Source of the DNA: Chloroflexota bacterium
Lineage (GTDB): Bacteria > Chloroflexota > Dehalococcoidia > Lucifugimonadales > Lucifugimonadaceae
Reading direction: 5' to 3'
Assembly (NCBI GenBank): GCA_013204545.1
Contig: JABMNN010000051.1
Location: 1-40,381 of the forward strand
Length of the DNA stretch: 40,381 nt
Shown: piece after piece, positions 31,969 through 40,381 of the stretch
Layout of the letters: each line of letters starts with the position of its first letter
How positions within the stretch are numbered: the stretch's first letter is position 1
The notes under the pieces: generated by a model
What the model saw: the letters and a program-made list of their open reading frames with translations, nothing else
Databases searched by the model: none
Told to the model about the DNA's origin: nothing
Position numbers and translations under genes: made by a program

Positions 31969-33620
31969 AGCGCACCCTTTTTGATCACTAGTGACCTATC
32001 CGACGCTTCCGAGTTGTCACCATGACCACGAAGTGTGAGATACGCAGTTGGTACTCCTGCCACAAGAACCAATAACAACGCCGCCGCCGCGGTTTTAGCA
32101 AAGAACGCCTCGGATGCAGCCGACCAAATAGAAGAAGACAGAGTGCGGTATCCGATCGGAGAGAGAATCAGCGTCGCAGGGAGTTCTTTCATCGTTAGTA
32201 AGAACACCATCGCTCCACCCGCGAATGCTCCCGGCATCACCAACGGTATCGTAATTGAAAAAATCACTCGCCACTGAGAACTACCCAGACTCTGGGCTGC
32301 TTCTTCCACCCGAGGATTAACTTGTAACAATGAACTTCGCAACGCTCCAACACTTGCTGGAAGAAAAAGAACACCATATGCAAAAATCAGCAACCAGATC
32401 GATTGGTACAGCGGACGAGCGACGTTAATGCCGAAGAACACCAAGGAAAGGGCAACCACAACACCGGGTAACCCAAACCCGATATAAACCGAACGTTCGA
32501 ATAATCGACTTAGACGGCTCCTGAATCGTACGGCAAGAATTGCAATAGGCAACGCCGCCAACACGGTCGTAACCGCGGCTAGAAGAGATACATAAAGTGA
32601 ATTCCGAGCCGGAATCAGTAATGGCAATAGCTCTTGATCGTTTAGTAGACCTCGCACGAGCCAATACGCCAACACACCAACAGGGACGATCAAGCCGATC
32701 AATACGGGGACACCAACCACAGCTGCCGCTGCCCATCTCCAGTGTCCCATATCAATCCTTCGAGAAACTCGAACAGCTCCAACTGTGCTTCTGTGATACC
32801 CCCCACGGCCACGGGTAAATCCTTCACCCACTAGCAGGAGCACGGCGACAGCCACAAGAAACAAAGACAGGACAGCCGCTAGTGTGCGATCAATAGACGA
32901 TTCATACTGGGTCATGATCGTTGAGGTAAATGTCTGGTAGCGCAGCAATGCAACTCCGCCGAAATCGCTCAACGTGTACAGTGCCACTAATAGCGAACCG
33001 CCAGCAATTGCGGGCCTCAACATGGGCAGAGTCACTGCTCTAAAGGTGTGGATCGGACCGTAACCCATCGCCCGTGCAGCCTCCTCCAACGCGGGATCCA
33101 TCCTACGAAGAGCACCTCGAACCGTTAATAACACGTACGGGTAAGTCATCAGTACCAGCACCAGAGTCGCACCACCGAGCCCGTAAATATCTGGGATACG
33201 GTCGACGCCTAGTCCGGCAAGCCAACCTTGAACTACTCCTTTGGGCGAATACATTTCGATCACGGTCGTCGCCATTACAAAACTGGGTATCACGAGCGGT
33301 AAGACCGATGCCACCGCAAGCACTTTTCGAAGCGGAATATTCGACTTCACGGTAAGCCAAGCGATAGGAACTGCGACAGTTACTGAGACTATCGTCACAA
33401 GTACGATCAACAGAAAGGTTCTACCAAACACTGCTGCCGTGCTAGTGCGCCAAACGATGTCGGTCCAATCAGGCCCAGCTTCGATAGATCTCACGAACAA
33501 GTACACGACAGGAATAAGCGCTGCGAACGCGACAGCGGCCGCAGACGCTAACAAGAGCGCAGGCGGCCGTTTTCCATGGGTGGATTTCCATCCGTTTGAA
33601 ATAACACCAGAAAAGGTCAC
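31965..33620 (-). CDS. fbpB: Ferric-iron ABC transporter permease (double length)
   Basis: The 551-residue membrane protein is a fused permease with two copies of the six-helix unit. Each half has an EAA loop that contacts the ATPase: EEAARAMGYGPIHTFRAVTL (179-198) and EEAAQSLGSSQWRVIFSITI (439-458). Hydrophobic segments begin at residues about 21, 66, 98, 150, 205 and 246 in the first half and repeat after residue 297. This is the FbpB/CysTW-like arrangement common for Fe3+ importers. It lies between fbpA and fbpC on the minus strand. Confidence 0.93.
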   Translation of the reverse strand: MTFSGVISNGWKSTHGKRPPALLLASAAAVAFAALIPVVYLFVRSIEAGPDWTDIVWRTSTAAVFGRTFLLIVLVTIVSVTVAVPIAWLTVKSNIPLRKVLAVASVLPLVIPSFVMATTVIEMYSPKGVVQGWLAGLGVDRIPDIYGLGGATLVLVLMTYPYVLLTVRGALRRMDPALEEAARAMGYGPIHTFRAVTLPMLRPAIAGGSLLVALYTLSDFGGVALLRYQTFTSTIMTQYESSIDRTLAAVLSLFLVAVAVLLLVGEGFTRGRGGYHRSTVGAVRVSRRIDMGHWRWAAAAVVGVPVLIGLIVPVGVLAYWLVRGLLNDQELLPLLIPARNSLYVSLLAAVTTVLAALPIAILAVRFRSRLSRLFERSVYIGFGLPGVVVALSLVFFGINVARPLYQSIWLLIFAYGVLFLPASVGALRSSLLQVNPRVEEAAQSLGSSQWRVIFSITIPLVMPGAFAGGAMVFLLTMKELPATLILSPIGYRTLSSSIWSAASEAFFAKTAAAALLLVLVAGVPTAYLTLRGHGDNSEASDRSLVIKKGAL

Positions 33621-33729
33621 GCAGTCACCACTAATATGTTAAGAAGGGTTGCTTTCATTGGAGTTTCTGGCGTGAAAGATTTACACGTTCGATTCAACAT
33701 GTGCGGGCAGAACGAGTCTACGGCAGCCC

Positions 33730-34770
33730 TTACGGAAGAGCGCCTACCTCCCGTAGTAGTTTCTGAGTTCCTTCAAGATCAGTTAGTCTGCCAAGATCGA
33801 TCGAAGGCTTCGTGACATCCGCAAGAGCAGGAAGTAGATTACTAGGTACGGCGTTTTCGTTGAGTGGGAATTCGTATGTTTGGGACGCGAAGTACTGCTG
33901 GCCGGATGTGCTGAGTAAGAATTTTATGAATTGTTTTGCAAGGTCTTTATTGTCCGATTCCTTGAGCAGACCAACGCCTGATACAAGAATCAAAGAACCA
34001 GCATCCGCAGCCCGGGTGTAGTAGTTACGTGCCGGAAACGATTCACCTTCTTCTGCTAGAAATTGGTGAAGGTAGTAGTGGTTTACAAAACCGACTTCGA
34101 CCTCGCCTGCCGCTACGGCAGCGACGGTAGGGGTATTCTTCGCGTAGATCCCTGGTTTGTTCGCAACAATACCTTCGAGCCACGCCTTTGTACGTGCCTC
34201 ACCCCAATCGAGTCGCATCGCTGTAATCATGGCGTGGAGTGAGGCGTTCGTTGGAGCCCATCCGATTCGACCTTTCCACTCTGGCTTGGCGAAATCCTCT
34301 ATAGAGTCTGGCAGATCCGCCTCGGTGAGTTTGTCCGTGTTGTACACGACCACACGTGCACGTCCAGATGTACCAATCCATTTTTTTTCAGGATCTCTTG
34401 CCCACTCAGGGGCTGAATTTAAAATTTCTTCCGGCAATTCTGCAAGCAGTGCATCCACAGCCCCGAGACCGCCTGGATCCTGAGCGAAGAAGATGTCGGC
34501 CGGAGTGTTGTTGCCTTCTTCGAGAAGTGTGGCAGCAAGTGGACCTGTTGCTCCGTAATTGACCTGCACTTTTTCACCTGTGACTTCTTCGAAATCAGCA
34601 ATCAAAGGCGCAATCAAAGATTCACTTCGCCCTGAGTAAATGACTAGCGGCCGAGAATCAGAAGAATTAGCGCCATCACCCGATGCACATGAGATAGCCA
34701 CAATGGGGATGCCCGAAAACAGCGCGACAACAACTAATACGCGCCAAATACTGGCTCTGCTCTTGCCCAT
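33730..34770 (-). CDS. fbpA: Ferric-iron substrate-binding lipoprotein
   Basis: The 346-residue protein has a signal peptide with a lipobox-like AISC (Cys about 28), so it is probably membrane-tethered. The mature part begins LVIYSGRSESLIAPLIADFE, the usual start of FbpA-type periplasmic iron-binding proteins. GTSGRARVVVYN, GWAPTNASLHAMITAMRL and GFVNHYYLHQF are further landmarks; the adjacent tyrosines in NHYY are the iron ligands in the family. fbpB follows 109 bases downstream. The upstream region carries palindromic sites that may be a metal-responsive operator. Confidence 0.93.
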   Translation of the reverse strand: MGKSRASIWRVLVVVALFSGIPIVAISCASGDGANSSDSRPLVIYSGRSESLIAPLIADFEEVTGEKVQVNYGATGPLAATLLEEGNNTPADIFFAQDPGGLGAVDALLAELPEEILNSAPEWARDPEKKWIGTSGRARVVVYNTDKLTEADLPDSIEDFAKPEWKGRIGWAPTNASLHAMITAMRLDWGEARTKAWLEGIVANKPGIYAKNTPTVAAVAAGEVEVGFVNHYYLHQFLAEEGESFPARNYYTRAADAGSLILVSGVGLLKESDNKDLAKQFIKFLLSTSGQQYFASQTYEFPLNENAVPSNLLPALADVTKPSIDLGRLTDLEGTQKLLREVGALP

Positions 34771-34844
34771 TCCTTGAGTCCCCTCGGTCTTGAAATAACG
34801 AGTTGAACACCGCGCTAGAGGGGTTCGTCAATACGTCTAATTTC

Positions 34845-34860
34845 GTTCGTATACAGAAAT
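34845..34860. promoter_or_regulatory. Imperfect operator-like site upstream of fbpA
   Basis: The 16-mer GTTCGTATACAGAAAT shares TTCGTATA and other positions with the perfect palindrome at 34994-35009 and lies 74 bases upstream of the fbpA start. It could be a second binding site for the same regulator. The match is partial, so this is tentative. Confidence 0.35.
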
Positions 34861-34976
34861 CCTGACTTAAACAATACACAATTTGAATGTTCTCGCAAAT
34901 ACCTTTTATACAAAAATAGCGTGGAATTTATCCATACTCACCCACTCGTAAATACTTAGTTGTAAATCGAGTAGCG

Positions 34977-35009
34977 TTGACACTACATTAATTATTCGTA
35001 TATACGAAT
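34977..35009 (+). promoter_or_regulatory. Promoter with overlapping palindromic operator
   Basis: TTGACA (34977-34982) and TATATA (34999-35004) are spaced by 16 bases and would drive the lipoprotein gene to the right. The -10 element lies inside a perfect 16-bp palindrome, ATTCGTATATACGAAT (34994-35009). Such overlap is typical of a repressor site. The location between the iron importer and the divergent lipoprotein gene suggests metal control; it does not match the Fur box or the usual DtxR/MntR consensus that I know. Apart from these two sites, I see nothing else in the 34771-35199 gap. Confidence 0.55.
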
Positions 35010-35199
35010 TTTACTGTTCCAAATGAGGCTGCCTAGTAGAACATCCAGCCAATCATTCCGTCAAACACGTCACATCTGAATAACGCACACGTAACGTATA
35101 GGCAACTACAATCGTGTCTTACGAGTCCGTTATCTTTCAACGCGGGTTGTGTCTAAAGATTCATCGCATTTTGCACGCACCTGCTCGGCAGACCGAATG

Positions 35200-35994
35200 T
35201 CTAGAATAAAAATCTCATCAAGACAGAACCATAGACTCCTTGTCGCATTAATAGCGGTTCTTGTGGCTTTGCTTGCCACGGCCTGTGACGATTTCTATTC
35301 TGATTCCCTCCCGACGCCCGACATCGCTCAGCCGACACCGGCGAATGTTCAAATTGGCGACCCTCAAACCCTGGTAGAAGCCTCAGCTCGCGACGCTATG
35401 GCGGCAAGGCTTGGAATTGACCCCACTTCGCCTAAGAAAATCTTGCTCCAGTATGAAACATGGACTGAACAAAATCCTGGTTGCTACCCAACACCGGCAT
35501 CGATAACTGGTGCGTACCTAATCCCGGGATACCGGCTCTTGATGCTGCAAAATGGCGTGTTCTATGAGTACAACGCTGATGAAGGGGCAGGAACAGGCGC
35601 ACTCTGTGAATCTACGTTCCAAGTGGTTCCCGCTGAACCTGCTCACTCGATCGTAAAACCTTCAGATTCGGCGACGCCTGACTTCGACATAGTCCATATC
35701 CTGCGCTCAGATGAAGATGTTGCAGAATTTAACTCCACTGGATCAGGAATGGCTGTTATAGGAGTGGATGAAATCGACTTCTCGGCAGAGGTACTTGTCG
35801 GAGGCTGGGTCAATTCCAGCCCTAACCCAGAAGTAGTCAGAGCCTACAAATCCGAAGAGGGAACATCGATCATTATTGAAATTGCAGTGCCTAAAGAGTT
35901 TGAAGAAGAAATCAGCACTGCACCTTCTCAAATATGGGTTCTTGTAGACTCCACTTCACCCGATTCGGCGTATGAATTCATTGTTGTCGATTAA
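35200..35994 (+). CDS. Hypothetical lipoprotein (related to the next gene)
   Basis: The protein of about 264 residues has a lipoprotein signal peptide with a hydrophobic core LLVALIAVLVALLATAC, the lipidated Cys being at about residue 33. The middle region reads YETWTEQNPGCYPTPASITG, PGYRLLMLQNGVFYEYNADE and ALCESTF. The same pattern (Trp, Gly-Cys-x-Pro, Gly-Tyr/Ile, Gly-x-x-x-Glu-Tyr, Cys) recurs in the next gene, so both carry the same small extracellular domain with two conserved cysteines. The ATG at 35200 gives a normal signal peptide; a GTG at 35149 would add 17 residues. Its promoter overlaps the palindrome at 34994. The function is unknown. Confidence 0.75.
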   Translation, partial: SRIKISSRQNHRLLVALIAVLVALLATACDDFYSDSLPTPDIAQPTPANVQIGDPQTLVEASARDAMAARLGIDPTSPKKILLQYETWTEQNPGCYPTPASITGAYLIPGYRLLMLQNGVFYEYNADEGAGTGALCESTFQVVPAEPAHSIVKPSDSATPDFDIVHILRSDEDVAEFNSTGSGMAVIGVDEIDFSAEVLVGGWVNSSPNPEVVRAYKSEEGTSIIIEIAVPKEFEEEISTAPSQIWVLVDSTSPDSAYEFIVVD

Positions 35995-36045
35995 TAAATT
36001 ATGTCGAACGCCAAACCGCATATAAACAATCCCGAGAGTACATAA

Positions 36046-36924
36046 GTGAAAAGTCCGTTTCGTACTGCCTCTGTGCTGATCGCAGCAATCACAATCATCG
36101 CCATAGTTTCGTCTTGCTCTGCAGGCAAGCCGGATGATGCTCCGACTTCGACAACCCAGCCATCAGCAACCGCTCGACCGACAGTTACGCAGATACCGAC
36201 TGCCACCAACACTCCAGAGCCGACGCCTACCCCTCAGGCAACAGCGACCCCCAGCCCAACACCAACCGCCACTCCCACTCCACAACCGCCGGATTCGTAT
36301 GTGCAGGAAATGACGAAGCTTTTCACTGAAAAAGGCATCGATTTATCCACCCTGTTTGTGAAGTCAGTCGGAGCCGCTCAATGGCCGACGGCGTCATTGG
36401 GGTGTCCTGATTCCGGTACTTACTACGAAATCTCAGACGCTCCTTACACGGGTATAATTTATATCCTGAGTGATGGAACTCGGTCATGGGAATACCACGC
36501 TAACGAAGATGATTCATTTGTCGTTCGTTGCAGCGAAATTGAACCGACTTCGGGTAGCCTGACAAATATCGCTTTGGCGGAAGATCTTCGGCTCACGAGA
36601 TCCGCAACTCTCATGCGGCGAGATTTCTCAACCGATACCTTTGAGGTTCGGAGAGAATTGACCGCAGAGGATGCTGGACGGGTGGCTAACATCCTCAATC
36701 AAGATGTGGCCCTTGTTCCGGCTGACACCTGCACGACGATCTTCCGGATCGATTTCGTCACGCAGACCGGAACTGCCGAAATTGAGTTCATCTGTCAGGA
36801 TGACTACAAAGCGTTCGACGTCTATTGGAACGGCCTTCACGGAAACGCACCGGTATTTGGCTACATCATAGGACCGTACCTTACTGGCAACCCGATCCCA
36901 ACGCTACCGACCGCCACACCGTAA
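36046..36924 (+). CDS. Hypothetical lipoprotein with Thr/Pro linker
   Basis: The 292-residue protein starts at GTG 36046 (GAGAG seven bases upstream) with a signal peptide and the lipobox IVSSC (Cys about 24). Residues about 32-83 are a Thr-Pro-rich stalk that lifts the domain away from the membrane. The domain contains WPTASLGCPDSGTYYEI, YTGIIYILSDGTRSWEYHAN and FVVRCSEI, matching the preceding lipoprotein. A further 110 residues follow, with two more cysteines (DTCTTIFRI and EFICQDD). The gene follows the first lipoprotein by 51 bases. A tandem pair with the same domain suggests a shared extracytoplasmic task. Confidence 0.78.
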   Translation: MKSPFRTASVLIAAITIIAIVSSCSAGKPDDAPTSTTQPSATARPTVTQIPTATNTPEPTPTPQATATPSPTPTATPTPQPPDSYVQEMTKLFTEKGIDLSTLFVKSVGAAQWPTASLGCPDSGTYYEISDAPYTGIIYILSDGTRSWEYHANEDDSFVVRCSEIEPTSGSLTNIALAEDLRLTRSATLMRRDFSTDTFEVRRELTAEDAGRVANILNQDVALVPADTCTTIFRIDFVTQTGTAEIEFICQDDYKAFDVYWNGLHGNAPVFGYIIGPYLTGNPIPTLPTATP

Positions 36925-36936
36925 ATAACTCAACAT

Positions 36937-37968
36937 ATGACCGATGATCTAGTGAACAGACGGCTAAAAGCGGGGAAGCTTCCACCCGAGCTGCTAGCCC
37001 GTTTCCTCGGTGACTTAGTGTCTTCAGACAAAAGAATCCTGCTCGGTCCGGGTGTAGGTGAAGACGCGGCATTTGTATCGTTCGGAAGCACTACTCTCAT
37101 CGCCAAATCCGATCCAATTACTTTCGCAACCGATCGTATTGGCTGGTACGCCATTCAGGTCAATGCAAACGATATCGCGGCGTGCGGAGGTACTCCAAAG
37201 TGGTTCTTGGCCACGCTTTTGCTACCAGAAAATGAACCTGCTTTTACCGTACGAAACATTTTCGCTCAACTCCGTGATGCAGCAAATAAGCTCGGAATCA
37301 CACTCATCGGAGGACATACCGAGATAACCGTCGGTATATCCCGACCAATAATTTCCGGAACCATGCTTGGCGAAGCTGCTCCATCAGAAACCGTAAAAAC
37401 ATCCTCGGCAAATGTCGGTGATGACGTAATTCTCACCTCAGGCATCGCAATCGAGGGCACCGCAATCATCGCTCGGGAGAGCAAGGGCGAACTGCTCGCC
37501 GCCGGACTCTCGCTACCAGTAATTCTCAAAGCAGCAGATTTTTTGGATTCGCCGGGCATATCAATAGTGAAAGCAGCGAAGATCGCCACATCGACTGGGT
37601 ACGTCACCGCAATGCACGATCCCACCGAAGGTGGGCTTGCAGGAGCCCTTGATGAACTAGCTCGTGCCTCGAACACCGGGATTGCGATTAATGCCGACCA
37701 TGTACGAATATACCCTGAAACCGAAGCAATCTGCAGAGCTCTCGAGCTTGACCCTTGGGGGCTAATCGCCTCGGGGGCGCTGTTGATTACATCTAGTCCA
37801 AATGGCTCTCAGCCCATCATCGATGCGCTCGGTGGCTTTGGTATCCCGGCAACGGTAATTGGCAAGATAACTGGACCAGAGGACGGCCTCACTCGAAATA
37901 TCAACGGAGCCACGGAACAGCTACCAGAGTTCGAACGAGATGAAATCGCCAGGCTTTACTCAACTTGA
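36937..37968 (+). CDS. AIR synthase-related protein (HypE/SelD/PurM superfamily)
   Basis: The 343-residue protein has the ATP-binding landmarks of the PurM superfamily: GVGEDAA at 39-45, VNANDIAACGG at 75-85, GGHTEIT at 125-131 and MHDPTEGGLAGAL near 227-239. It lacks the C-terminal Cys tail of HypE and the N-terminal Cys/Sec-containing loop of SelD, so it is neither a standard hydrogenase maturation protein nor a selenophosphate synthase. The true reaction is unknown; an ATP-dependent phosphorylation of a small molecule is the family theme. It starts 12 bases after the lipoprotein gene on the same strand. Confidence 0.85.
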   Translation: MTDDLVNRRLKAGKLPPELLARFLGDLVSSDKRILLGPGVGEDAAFVSFGSTTLIAKSDPITFATDRIGWYAIQVNANDIAACGGTPKWFLATLLLPENEPAFTVRNIFAQLRDAANKLGITLIGGHTEITVGISRPIISGTMLGEAAPSETVKTSSANVGDDVILTSGIAIEGTAIIARESKGELLAAGLSLPVILKAADFLDSPGISIVKAAKIATSTGYVTAMHDPTEGGLAGALDELARASNTGIAINADHVRIYPETEAICRALELDPWGLIASGALLITSSPNGSQPIIDALGGFGIPATVIGKITGPEDGLTRNINGATEQLPEFERDEIARLYST

Positions 37969-38100
37969 ATTCATCACTCGCGTATGTCCTGTTATCGCCT
38001 AAAATTCACCAAACAATTAGAATGAAATAGCTAACACGATTAAGTAAGCGATTAAGGCTGAACGAGCCATTTCGCTAGTTCACCACCAACCCTGCGATCT

Positions 38101-40308
38101 ATGACAACTACTCAACAGATCGGATCCGCTAAGGATCTTATGCACTTGGTACACAAGTACCTGCCGGCAGATCGCGCCTCGCTTGTAGAAAATGCGCTCA
38201 ACTACGCGATAAAAGCCCACGATGGTCAAACCCGTGATTCCGGCGAACAGTTCATAGTTCATCCAATCGCTACTGCGTTCCGACTCGCAGAGATGCGGCT
38301 TGATGTCACCACAATTCAGGCAGCCCTTCTTCACGATGTAATCGAAGACTGCGGCATCAGCTTCAAAGCTCTTGAATCTGAGTTCGGCACCGAAGTCGCA
38401 AAACTTGTCGATGGGGTAACCAAGCTCAAACGCCTCGATATGATCTCCGAAGACGGAGCGATGATGAAGCAAATCGCCACTCCTGAGGCGACTCGAGCGG
38501 CATCACTTCGCAAGATGCTCGTTGCTATGGCCGAAGATGTACGGGTTGTACTCATCAAGCTTGCTGACCGTTTGCACAATATGGAAACGCTCGGCCACTT
38601 ACCAACGCCTAAACAACAGCGAATATCGCGAGAGACTCTAGATATCTACTCGCCACTTGCACACCGCCTTGGGATGAACGACATCAAATGGCAGCTTGAA
38701 GATCAGGCATTCCGTTACTTGTTGCCACGACAGTACAAGTCAATATCGCGGCTGGTGAATCGCAAACGTGCTGAACGTGAGATTTATACCGAAGCCGCAG
38801 TAAAAGCCATCAGCGACCCATTGGGAAAAGCCGGTATTAAATGTTCAGTTGATGGCAGGGCCAAACATCTTTACAGCACCTATAACAAGCTGCAGCGCTA
38901 TGAGCGCATGGGCCGCAAGTTCGACGAAATCTATGACCTCATCGCAGTTCGGGTCGTAACTGAATCGGTTGCTGACTGTTATGGAGCACTTGGCGTGGTT
39001 CATTCGAAGTGGCGCCCAGTGCCTGGCCAGTTCGACGACTACATCGCAAGCCCAAAAGAAAATATGTACCAGTCACTACACACCTCGGTGCGTGGACCTG
39101 GTAATTATCCGATCGAAGTGCAAATACGAACTCAAGACATGCACGATGTTGCGGAAGAGGGTGTTGCATCACACTGGATTTACAAAGAGGGAGAAGACGG
39201 CTCTCCAAAGGTCGACAATTTTGAAACAAAGATGTCGTGGCTCCGCCAGTTGCTTGATTGGCAGCGCGAGGTTTCGGGTGATGACGAATATCTAGCGACG
39301 GTTCGTACGGACATTTTGCAAGACCAGGTCTTCGTCTACACGCCGAAAGGAGATGTGAAGGATCTTCCAGCAGGCGCAACACCGATCGACTTCGCGTATC
39401 GCATCCACACCGATCTTGGGCATAACACCGTCGGCGCAATCGTCAACGGTAAACTCACAGCGCTCAACACTCCGCTCAATAACGGTGATGTAGTAGAAAT
39501 TCGCAGTGCTCGAATACCACGCGGCCCAAGCTTGGACTGGCTCAATACAGACCTCGGATATCTGATCACCGGTAGTGCTCAAACAAAAGTTAAGCAGTGG
39601 TTCCGCAAGCAGGAACGACACAGCAACGTTCGTCGTGGTAACGATCTCCTCAAGAAAGAACTTCGCAGACTCGGTCTCAAATACAACGAAAAAGAGATCG
39701 TTGCGAGCCTCGATTATGATGACATTGACGATCTCAGTGAAGCCATCGGGACTGGCCAGATATCCGTTGCCAGGGTGGCTGACACTCTGAATCCAACACC
39801 TCACGAGGTGTTCAAACCGAAAGTACAGCATGGCAAGCCACCGACTGACCAGACCAGAGGTCTGATCGTCATGGGTGAACCCGGTCTACTCACAAAAATC
39901 GCCAAATGCTGCAGTCCGGTTTACGGCGATGAGATAACCGGATATCTCACACGCGGTCGCGGGGTAACGGTGCACAGGCAAAATTGCACAATCCTGCGAG
40001 ATACCGAAGATTCTGACCGACACGTACCGGTCGCGTGGGGCCATTACGAGACTACTTACGCTTCACGATTGCAGATAAAAGCCTTTGACCGCGTAGGACT
40101 AATTCGAGACATTACGAACGTCGTTTCATCTGAAAACGTCAATATTCACTCGCTCACATCAGACGAAGACGAAAAAACCAATGCCTGTACTGTTTCACTT
40201 ACGGTGTACACTACTGGGGTAGAGCAGTTAAGTCGGCTCTTTTCCCGCGTGGAAACGATTCCTGGTGTAGATAGTGTCTTCCGGGTCAGCGAAGTGGCGA
40301 GTTTGTAG
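38101..40308 (+). CDS. rel: Bifunctional (p)ppGpp synthetase/hydrolase
   Basis: The 735-residue stringent-response enzyme has all domains. The HD hydrolase keeps its metal residues: His54 in VHPIATA, His78-Asp79 in LLHDVIED and Asp156 in LADRLHN. The synthetase region follows with YDLIAVRVV, GVVHSKWRPVPGQFDDYIASPK and MYQSLHTSV and is full length. A TGS domain (VYTPKGDVKDLPAGATPIDF) starts near 418, a Cys-containing segment with KCCSPVYGDEITGY near 598, and a C-terminal ACT domain (RLQIKAFDRVGLIRDI) after 660. It makes and breaks the alarmone (p)ppGpp on the ribosome. Both activities appear intact, as expected for a single Rel. No clear ribosome binding site precedes the ATG. Confidence 0.96.
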   Translation: MTTTQQIGSAKDLMHLVHKYLPADRASLVENALNYAIKAHDGQTRDSGEQFIVHPIATAFRLAEMRLDVTTIQAALLHDVIEDCGISFKALESEFGTEVAKLVDGVTKLKRLDMISEDGAMMKQIATPEATRAASLRKMLVAMAEDVRVVLIKLADRLHNMETLGHLPTPKQQRISRETLDIYSPLAHRLGMNDIKWQLEDQAFRYLLPRQYKSISRLVNRKRAEREIYTEAAVKAISDPLGKAGIKCSVDGRAKHLYSTYNKLQRYERMGRKFDEIYDLIAVRVVTESVADCYGALGVVHSKWRPVPGQFDDYIASPKENMYQSLHTSVRGPGNYPIEVQIRTQDMHDVAEEGVASHWIYKEGEDGSPKVDNFETKMSWLRQLLDWQREVSGDDEYLATVRTDILQDQVFVYTPKGDVKDLPAGATPIDFAYRIHTDLGHNTVGAIVNGKLTALNTPLNNGDVVEIRSARIPRGPSLDWLNTDLGYLITGSAQTKVKQWFRKQERHSNVRRGNDLLKKELRRLGLKYNEKEIVASLDYDDIDDLSEAIGTGQISVARVADTLNPTPHEVFKPKVQHGKPPTDQTRGLIVMGEPGLLTKIAKCCSPVYGDEITGYLTRGRGVTVHRQNCTILRDTEDSDRHVPVAWGHYETTYASRLQIKAFDRVGLIRDITNVVSSENVNIHSLTSDEDEKTNACTVSLTVYTTGVEQLSRLFSRVETIPGVDSVFRVSEVASL

Positions 40309-40365
40309 TGATACAAGTTCAAAATATCGCTTAATATCGTTTTTACAGCATTAAGAACAGTTACC

Positions 40366-40381
40366 AAGGAATATCAATGCC
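40366..40381 (+). promoter_or_regulatory. Ribosome binding site and start codon of the next gene
   Basis: AAGGA is followed seven bases later by ATG at 40377-40379, and the window ends two bases after that. A gene start is very likely 68 bases after rel, but its product cannot be known from here. Confidence 0.5.

Noticed and set aside
36937-37968. Selenophosphate synthase (selD) that would support the selenoprotein
   Set aside because: It has the PurM-superfamily fold but lacks the N-terminal Cys/Sec and Lys loop needed for SelD; it cannot be used as support.
38939-39831. Two long minus-strand reading frames inside rel
   Set aside because: They are shadows of the conserved rel coding sequence, with unusual composition.

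Overview
The window has the look of a marine Chloroflexota genome of the SAR202 type (class Dehalococcoidia). This is an inference from gene content: two different enolase-superfamily sugar-acid enzymes in one cluster, a Gfo/Idh/MocA oxidoreductase, sulfatases, an NHL-propeller gene, a CocE-type hydrolase and many lipoproteins, at moderate GC. Published SAR202 genome comparisons report expanded enolase-superfamily families. There is no rRNA, tRNA, CRISPR array, insertion sequence or phage gene that I can support.

Layout. 1-4.1 kb: the start of an amidohydrolase (minus strand), then a plus-strand cluster of enolase-superfamily protein, Gfo/Idh/MocA dehydrogenase and a second enolase-superfamily protein, probably for sugar acids. 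4.1-6.1 kb: a REP-like element, a minus-strand redoxin gene with an in-frame UGA exactly where the first Cys of its CxxC motif belongs (a likely selenoprotein), a phosphomannose-isomerase-type cupin and a GNAT acetyltransferase. 6.1-7.5 kb: a frameshifted sulfatase. 7.5-11.2 kb: ogt, a CocE/NonD hydrolase and a tRNA-dihydrouridine synthase, all minus. 11.2-13.2 kb: a decayed NHL-propeller gene, a His-rich membrane protein and a broken DUF1775 (YcnI-like, copper-associated) gene. 13.3-18.8 kb: a lipoprotein, a 941-residue repeat-containing surface protein, an orphan OmpR-type regulator and a GYD-domain protein. 19-20.8 kb: a second, badly decayed sulfatase and an L-rhamnose mutarotase-like gene. 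20.8-25.1 kb: an M19 dipeptidase, a small NIPSNAP-like protein, a ROK sugar kinase and a HEAT-repeat protein. 25.1-30.7 kb: the tldE/tldD pair, then folC-fabF. 30.8-34.8 kb: a ferric-iron ABC importer (fbpC, fbpB, fbpA). 35.2-38 kb: two related lipoproteins and an AIR-synthase-like protein. 38.1-40.3 kb: a full-length bifunctional rel, and the ribosome binding site of the next gene.

The strongest unusual signal is the UGA-containing redoxin at 4188-4658: the reading frame is otherwise intact, the UGA gives a UxxC motif, and a five-base-pair hairpin with a GU-containing loop lies 16 nt after the UGA, as in bacterial SECIS elements. The second theme is gene decay. Four genes are broken by single-base deletions or nonsense codons (two sulfatases, the NHL propeller, the DUF1775 protein), while all long housekeeping genes are intact. 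This suggests recent loss of a sulfated-polysaccharide or copper-related accessory capacity, although assembly error must be excluded for the indels. A third point is a perfect 16-bp palindrome overlying a promoter between the iron importer and the divergent lipoprotein gene.
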